Shown piece after piece: positions 48,601-57,600 of a DNA stretch of 64,000 nt; the first letter of the stretch is position 1; every line of letters begins with the position of its first letter. The position numbers were made by a program, and so were the translations under genes. The notes below the pieces were generated by a model. It saw only the letters and a program-made list of their open reading frames with translations, did not search any database and was not told the origin of the DNA. This DNA comes from Norana najaformis (Eukaryota > Annelida > Clitellata > Crassiclitellata > Hormogastridae), in contig OZ029914.1 of the NCBI GenBank assembly GCA_964023275.1, positions 51,290,530 to 51,354,529 of the forward strand, written 5' to 3'.

Positions 48601-51600
48601 AATTCCACAGTCATAACCGTCCAGCACTGCCCTTATGAACATCTCTGCCAGGATGTTGAATATTTATGGTGTGATTAGACAGGCCTGTTTTCCTACTCGT
48701 ATTTGGCTTTTGCGAATTCTATTTGCAGTCTGCGATGTAGCAACAACTACCAGGGAAGTGTCTACGACTGAATCACCTACAGCTGCTCTGATATCAACTA
48801 CTGCTAAAACGTCTTCGACCACAGGTACACAATCAACAATAGCAGTAGACTTACGACCAACTGAAGCAAGTTGTGTCAACTTCTTTAAAACTGAGTTCAA
48901 AGTAGATCAAATTAGTTTTAAATATCGTTGCTTTTATAGTTATATTTGGCGAACAGGGTCCGCACCAGACAGTTGCTGTTTCAAGAAAAAACATGATATG
49001 CTAGGCAGATTGTAAAGAAACCGTATTTAATGTCAGGCTTCGTAAATTGTCTCACGACTACCAACGATTTCGGGTTCGAACCTCCTTAGCTTATTCGGTG
49101 TAAGAACACCAGACAAATTGTCTGCGTGCATATGTCTTCGTCATGAACCGGTGTAAAGTCGTTTCTTAGGTGCGATTTTTAACTTAGTTTGATGGTTGCT
49201 TGACTAAACATATCAAGTCATTCTCTAAAATTACGTTATACGTACATTCGAAAATAATTAACATGAAATTGTCAAGATGACGCATTTGAAAGACAGTGTA
49301 TGAGCTCACTTTTGTGTTGACATTTCTTTTAGATGCTTCATATTCTTAAACTTGAATAATAACACTAGAAGCAAGCTTATCATGTGACAATGATCTTGAA
49401 TTAGTTTACGATTGCATCAGACCTTCGTAAAGCACGAAAGAATGCTATTTTGACAACGGTAACTGTGACTGTTTTTGTTCTGTGTGTCTATTTAAGTGCA
49501 TCTGTCTTTGATTGCCATTGCATGCATTTGTTTCTCTCAGTTAGGACCAATACATCCACAATTACAACTACAAAGACTCCCATCACCACCAACACCACCA
49601 CCACAGTCACCTTGTCGTCTACCCGTGGATCCAGCCCGAGCGGACCACATACAGGAAGTAGCATGCAAATATCTACGACTAAACCACCCACATCTACCCT
49701 GCTACCAACTACAGCTACAACGCCTTCGACAACAGGTACACAGTGAACAATAACAGTAGACCTACCACCTTTTGTACAGGTACAGAGGGACAGGAATACA
49801 GTGTAGATGTTGATCTTGTATGAAATTGAATCAATACTTAGTTTTCTACTGATCGATTTTTTCGTAATTAGCTCTTGATTCTTTAATACGCTGTTGGCTG
49901 AGGTTTTTCGTCCTTGTCAGTAGTTCTTGCTTCGTTATGGATTCGATACTTCATTGTTAAGTGCTAGCCACATGAGGATATTAATATAAGCATGCTGACT
50001 TTGCATTTGACACAACTATTAAAGTTAAGTGTGCAACAGAGGAAAGAGCATGACCTGATTTTTGAACACAGTATATATTTTCTATTTGGGTTGCATTAGT
50101 TAAGCCTTTTATGGAATGTTTAGCAAATTTGAGTTGTTACTCATCTGATCAATGCTACGAATGCAAATGTTCCTATGATAGCCTACGGTCCATTAACTAT
50201 TTAGCGCAGGTTCATTTTGAATGAGTTTATTTATGGTATTAGTATCTTTAAGGCTACATAGTGAATTTTTGCTATTGGTCTTGAACAACTAAATTTGCAA
50301 GTCTTAGATCTGTCTTGGAGCAATTGAGGAAATGGAGCTCAATCGTCAGTTTCATTTGTAATTATCATAATTATTCGTACGGTGTAGAGTAGGTTTTATT
50401 TATAGACATGTAGATGAAAATTCATGGTTCATAAATGGGTGACTCTGGCGGCGAACTCAGCTTAGCATAGCCGTCACCAATGCTGTATGAAGTTCAGCTC
50501 TGCGAGATCCTCCTCCACTCTCAAATCCAGGTTGTCCTAGGTCGACCATATGATCTTCTCCAATCGCTCAAGGTCGTGCTCACTGCGGCCCACACAGATT
50601 TCCAGTTGTGCTTGTCTTTCGGAGGGCGAACGAAAGGCCTAAAGAAGAGCAGTAGACATTTTCAGCACAGACCGGTAACAGCGCCTTACTGCTTCTAATC
50701 TTGATGTTGCTGTCATTGTCTGAGTAGCAAAACCTTCTGAGGCACTGCATGGCAAAGGTGTCAAGTGGCAAGGTGGCAGAGCTTACCGTAACCCGCAAGT
50801 CCACAGGTGGCTGATGGTGGAATGTTCTCCAGTGAGGAGTTAAGCTGCAAAATAAGCTGAGATTTCCCAGTGAATAAGCAGTCGCAGACCAACAACACAG
50901 CTGTCATCAGGTAGCGGGGGCGATCGGCGGCATTATCTGCCTGACAAATACAGCAGACACCCCAAGACGAGAGTATGTTATTGAGAGTACAGACAGATAT
51001 TGAATAATCTTGGCTTCCATTGCCGAGTGGGTGATTCCAAGAGGAGATCCTAGCTATGAGAGATAACCCAGAGAGGGTGGACTGGATGTCTGCATTTAAT
51101 CGGTCAGCAGTCTACCCCATTCCTGCCTGGAAATCGGTGGAGAAAACAAAGTTTTGTTCTGGCAATTTACCGAGGTTAAAAGTGTCACAAAGAAAAGGCA
51201 GTACACTGTTTGAAAAGTTTTATAAGAAAACTGTTGATAAATTTGCCGTAAAACTTTAAACTCTGAAGAGTCAAGTGTGAAGTTAATCAGTTCAACGCGT
51301 TTGCATTCACATAAGTCCTAATTTTAAAAAGAAATATCAAAAAAGACATGTTTTCTAGGAAATTTAAATTTAAAATTGCGTTGACAGTGGTTCAAAACTT
51401 GTTTCGTGAATAGTTGTATTTTGAGTTTTATTTAGTTGTGCATGCCCGTTAATTATATTTTCTCGTGTCGTAATCGATTTTTACCACTTTCGTGTTGTTC
51501 AATGCCAAGCAGTGCATGGGAGCTTATGAGATGCAGATAGTGGCTTCTTATTTACTTGATTGCGTCAGCTTTCCACTCAAACTGTTGGAACAAACTCCAA

Positions 51601-54600
51601 TCCTTCTGTACCAACAACAGTGAAGGTTGACTTGTTAAATTTAAAATGAACGAAGCTCATGCCTTAATCATACACAGGGGCACGGTAGCCGAATTGATAG
51701 AGCTCTTGGCTTGTAACCTGGAGAGTACGGGTTCGAGCCTCCCCTTAGACGGTTACTGTATAGGGACCTTGAGCAAGTACTTCACTCACAATTGCTTCGC
51801 ACCTCAGATTCATATTTACTTACTTGCGCGCGTAATAAGTGTAACATAATAATAATAATACTTGTTTTGTCTTATATAGACTTCTTCGATGCTTGGCTAG
51901 AAGTGTTTTTGAGTGGTACTATTTTAAGTTAGAGGCATACATAGATTTCTTTCTGGATAACAATCACCAACTGTTCTTTTCTTATTTTCCTTGACCATTG
52001 AATGCAGAAAATAAACATAGTTCTATTTATTCTTTAGCAGCCACCTTTAACTTCTTCGTGGAGCCAGACTTTGGTCCGATAGCCGGAGGAACGAAGGTTA
52101 CAGTCATCTGTCAATGGTCAGATCTGACTGGTACCGTCTCATCAGTCTACTTTGGATCACATCTACTGGGACAAATTATTACCAGGTTTAAGCAAGTATT
52201 TTCCATATTACAAACCACAATATGAATCGGTTGTTTGTTTATTGTCGACACAAATTCTATGTGTTAAACTAATTTTTGGAAAAGGGTTATAAAACACCAT
52301 TTGCTAACTGAGAACATATATAGGCTTTTGTATTTGGAATCAACAAGAAACAACAAAATCCAAAGTCTTTTGTGACACCTGGAGTGTTGCAAATTGGCTT
52401 TCACCAATTTATTGTTCCAGATCCATTGGATATAAAATCCATACAATAATTGGTTTTTCCAGCTGTATGCGTATGTTTCGCCTTTTTCTAATGGTACGTT
52501 GTTAGATAAGACTAGTTTTATGCATAAGGCAGAACAGCTAAGACCAAGTATTTACCCTTGTAATTAAAAACGTTCATAGATTAGTTACCAAATATCAAAT
52601 ATTAATAAAGGAATTGCGATGTACTTATTGTTTGTTTAAATTGCTCTTCTTTAGATCAGGACTTAACTTTACAGTATTAACTCCACCTGTTGACGAGTCA
52701 GCAATCGGTCAATCGCTGCCCATCAGTGTTGAAATAATTCCTGGCTCATTCAATGTTAGCACAAACACTTCCTTTACCTATAAACCGAATCCAGAGGTAC
52801 ACGACGTCAGTCCAAAACGTCTCACTTTAAGGTGAGACATTATCTGGGAGAGGGCGAAAATAATGAAGTTAAATCACGCATCTTAAAGACGAATGTTGAG
52901 TTCCTGAATCTTGTTCAACTGAACGTTTTACGGTGTAATTGTCATAGAATTTACGTAGACTTCCCGGAATTTTATGTTGAGATACAACATTTGCTTTTTC
53001 TTTTGTCTTATCGCTGTGTTCAGTACTTTATAAAAGTGTTATGTAAATAACAATTAATTAATTATACACATGTCTGCAGCCATATTGATCGTGCTTGACA
53101 GTTTCTAAGGCCTGCGCAAAATTTGCTAAAATATTTTCGTTTGTTCGGACTTTTGTGACTGAGTCTGCATTGCGGTATATTTTATACTCGATCCCGCCAT
53201 TGCTTAAGTGCGCTCTTGACGATTTTCGTCCCAAGGGATCTATACCACGCTGGCACTGTTAACCCGTCGACTACTGGTGGAAAGTTTAGCATTCAGAAAT
53301 GTCAAGGTCGAAAATCTGGAGAATCTTTTGTCGAAGGAAGGGCGAGAAGAGTCTGTGGTATGGTATCAACCATGGAAAGGTTCTGTCACCAATCGATGCC
53401 CTGCTTAAATGTGCTTGATTAATAGGCGTCTGAATGCTGCTCCATCTGCCAACTCTGAGGGACTGCTGGACGGTGAGGCAAACGTACGCCGCTGGCTATG
53501 ACCTCCATCGCCTGTCGTTTCTCATTCTCCATACGACGAGGTCCAGGAACTCTGAACATGATGTCGATTGGGTCAGCTCTGGAAGGAAATCCCTTGGTTT
53601 GGCTCATTTGGGTGGACCAGTGTAAATAGTAAAAGACTGGCAGACATTATGCTAAATCCTAGAATGCAGAGAAATTAAGCAAACTGAATCATCTCAAGAT
53701 CTGATTTTATAATCGAAACAAAAGAACTTGAACGAAAAAAGAACGTCTCCGCCTGCAAATAACTTTAAATTGACCCCCAATCGAACAGCGGTCTAAAACT
53801 GTTTCGTAGGCATTTTATTCCGATATTTAACCAAATACATGCAAGGATATCCAAAGTGGAATAATAAGATACATCAGAACATAACTAGGCCCATGTTGAA
53901 GCCTAAATGCATTTTACGGTTTAAAATTGAGACTGCAATTTCTATAGACTCCATATTTGTATGTCATGACAATGTATTGACATTCCTGGACATTTGTAAA
54001 CGGAGAAGTTCTGTCTGTTTTAGTGGTGGTATACGGTTGCACGTCTCTGGCGGCAACCTTTCATCTGTTGCCAGACCTCTCATGAGGGCTTTAGTTGTCG
54101 TAAAGAGAAACAATGGCTCATTCAGTAATGAAACTTTTGCGGTAATCAGCAATCGATTTACTTTTTTAATAACTTGATATGCCTAAAAACATCTTATTCC
54201 ATTCATCTTCTCATAACTTATAATTCACAAGCTATAGTGATTGCAGATCTATCTGAGAGCTAACAAAGCAGCTGGTTCAGGTTGGATATAAAATCTTAGT
54301 TTGCAAAAATAGTGGGACATTGGTTTATTTGACAAAACATTTGCTGATTCAATAATGGGTACATTTTAACTTTTATGTGGTTTGAAAATTGTTGTGCCTT
54401 GAACCAAGTTTTAATTTTAAACTGATTAGGAAGGAATAACGAAGTGACAGTTATTTCAATAGCCCACATAATTAAAATAACTCGCAAGTACAGTATCTTT
54501 CACGTGGTCGAATCTTTTCCAATCAATAGAAACATTGGATTTAAAGAGGATTTGTTGAACTCTATGACTGCGCACTGCCGAAGACATTGAGCAAAATGCT

Positions 54601-57600
54601 AATACACAGCCTTATTCTTACAAGACTCGACTATTGCAACTCTATAGTCTATGGCCTTCCTGAGTGCACACTTCTTCCCCTAACTAAAATACTACACCAG
54701 GCTGCAAGACTGTGTCTTGGACTTTCATACCGAGATAACATCACTCCTGCTCTTTGTTCTCTACACTGACTTCCAGTATGTGAGCGTATCCGCTTCAAGT
54801 TGGCTCTCTTCGTGTTCAAAGCATGTTCAAATCATCTGCCATCCTATTTATCATCCATAGTTACACCCTGTAACTCTGTTAAAGGCCGATCCTTTCTTTG
54901 GTCAGCATCTGCTGGAAAATATGTTGTTCCTCGCATACGTCTCGTCTTTGGCCGGCGTTTATTCTCAGTTTCTGGTCCCTCCATCTGGAACTCTCTACCT
55001 CCTTATGTTCGTGACTCTCCTGCTGAGGCTGTCTTTTGCTCTGACCTTAAAACTTACCTCTTCCAGTCTGCTTATGGTTCTTAATACTTTGCATAACCTG
55101 GCTTCAAGTGCACTTCTGAACTTGGTATGGAGGGCATTAACAAATTTTAGTTATATTGTATTGTGTATTGTATTGTTAGTTAAACTGTGCAGCTTTACTT
55201 ATTTACTTTTATGTAACGCAAAAGGTACTATTGCGCTAGTCAAACGTTCCATATTTGTGCTGAATATTATATAGGTATCCGGACGATCGCACATAGGACT
55301 TTCACACATAGGACTATCCCACATAGATTTTCGCTCATAGGTCTGTTGCTCATAGGATCACCGCACATAAACCCTTCGCACATAGGATGTTTGCTCGTAA
55401 GACTATCGCTCATAAGACGTTAGCTAATAAATGAACGCTGGAGATACGTTCGCTTTGAAGTGAACTCAACAGATTTAAACACGGTACAGTATATAAAGGC
55501 ATCGTAAGAAAGCTTAATAGAAAAGTTATTTTCATCTGTCGCAAAGCATAATTCGCAAAGTTAACGAAGTTGGCATGAAACTAGATTATGAACGAAATGA
55601 TGAGGTGCGTGGATCAGTACGTTGTCTCGCGGCGCTAGCGTTTGTACCTGTCAATGACATCGTTGAGTCATTCGAGATCCTTGCTGAGTCAATGCCACAA
55701 ATTGAACATATGGATGAACTACTTAGTTACTTCGAGCATACGTACATACGTGGTCGTCGTCTGAGGGGTCGAATTGCAAATTACGGACCCCCCTTATTCT
55801 CCATCGAAACATGGAATCAGCGTGACGCTGCCGCTGATGGTTTAGCAAGAACGACGAACATTGTGGAAGGTTGGCACCACGGCTACAGGTTTTATTGCAG
55901 TGCAGTCACCCGACATTGTGGAAATTCCTATCAGAACTCAAGAACGACTGTTCGAAGCAGAAGGCATCATTTCTACAGGGATCAACAGGTACAGAACAAC
56001 CAGCCGTCAAACGCTACCGAATCCTTCGAGATCGCGTAATGAGGGCAGTAGCCACTTATGGGCAAACAGATATTCTAACCTACCTCCGTTCCATGGCGTA
56101 CTTATCGTATAACTAGATATTTTCTAAACTTGTAACGGTGAACATTTATATAATTAAATACTACGTGCAGTTAATAAAAATATGAATATGAATAACAATA
56201 ACAATAGCCAATATTAATTTTTTTCATAATCGGTGTTCTATGTTTTTTATGTTGGAAGCTTAATAAATTGGTTCAAATAGTACAAATATGAGTGATCGTC
56301 CTATTAGCAAAAGCCCTATGAGTGAAAGCCCTATGAGCGAATGTCTTATGTGCGATCGTCCTATGAGTCCCAGTCCTATGTGCGATCGTCCTATGAGTCA
56401 CAGTCCTATGTGCGGAAAGCCTATGTGCTATAGTCCTAGAATCATTATATAAACCATGTCGTACATACTATTTTCGAAAGAATATGCCAATTCTGCAACT
56501 AGACTTATATTTAACAATTCATATTAGCGGTTTATATTATTAGTAATATTCATAGGTTGCGTGGCTGTGTGATTTTGTTATTAGTATCTCGTCCTATATG
56601 ACATTTTAGCTGCATGGTTATGAACTGTTTTTAGCCCTGTGAACCTTCAACGGAACCAGGTACTAAAATGACTTGTTTATCGCCTCCAATCTACATACCG
56701 GACGATTTTCTAGCTGTCTTATTCGGGAATAAGCATTCACCTTACACAAACGAATATAGAAGGAGAAGAGCGGCCACCGACACCGTAAAGACCAATTCAA
56801 GACGAAAGCGTCAAAGTGACGTCAAGCTATACACCAACCAAACTTACTCAGGAAAAAGTGATCAAGATAAACTTAGTATTTACATAGAAGTTGTGTTCGA
56901 TGGCTACTTAAGATACTTTGATGATATACTTCGAGATAATCCAGCACCGTTCAGGATTTTCTTTCCTCCAAGCCTTACATGCCCGGCTGAAAGCGATTTT
57001 GATCCAAATACGAATGAATTCATAAAAATCAAGGTGAGCGTTTTGACCCCAATTGATGCACTGGTCCATTTTAAAGTCTTAATCTTACGTATCTTTGTAT
57101 GTTAGAATACATTGATCAAATTATCATATTTCGTTAGACTACATGTTGTAAAGCATATAGGGTTTATAATTGCTGAAATGTTTAATCGCGTCTATAGCAA
57201 TTGCTGTGGAAAACCATTTCCGTTTTAGCACATCTCTTTATATACGTTTATGTATTATTTTTCAAACTCTGAACAGGGAAAAGAGATGAGTAGTTGTTGT
57301 AACGCAGATTCGTATGTTATTCATCTCGGCAATGATTTCTGCAACGTTACTGATCTTACCGATAACCAACTGACTTGCAAACCGCCTAAGACCAAACCAG
57401 AACAGACACAGTCTGACATTGACTTTTGTGGTCAAAATATCGCTATACTTGTACGTAATTTGATACTATTTTAGTGATACACTAATAATGCGCAAAAGTA
57501 AGTTAGCTATGCTTTTGACGCAACAGTCGGCCGATCAGTAAACGCAGTTTATCAGAACAACCTAAACGTTCAACCTTTATCAAATAGACCTATGAAATAA

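Noticed and set aside
51676-51760. tRNA gene
   Set aside because: A- and B-box-like sequences are present, but the anticodon arm does not fold well and a SINE body and TAA tail follow.
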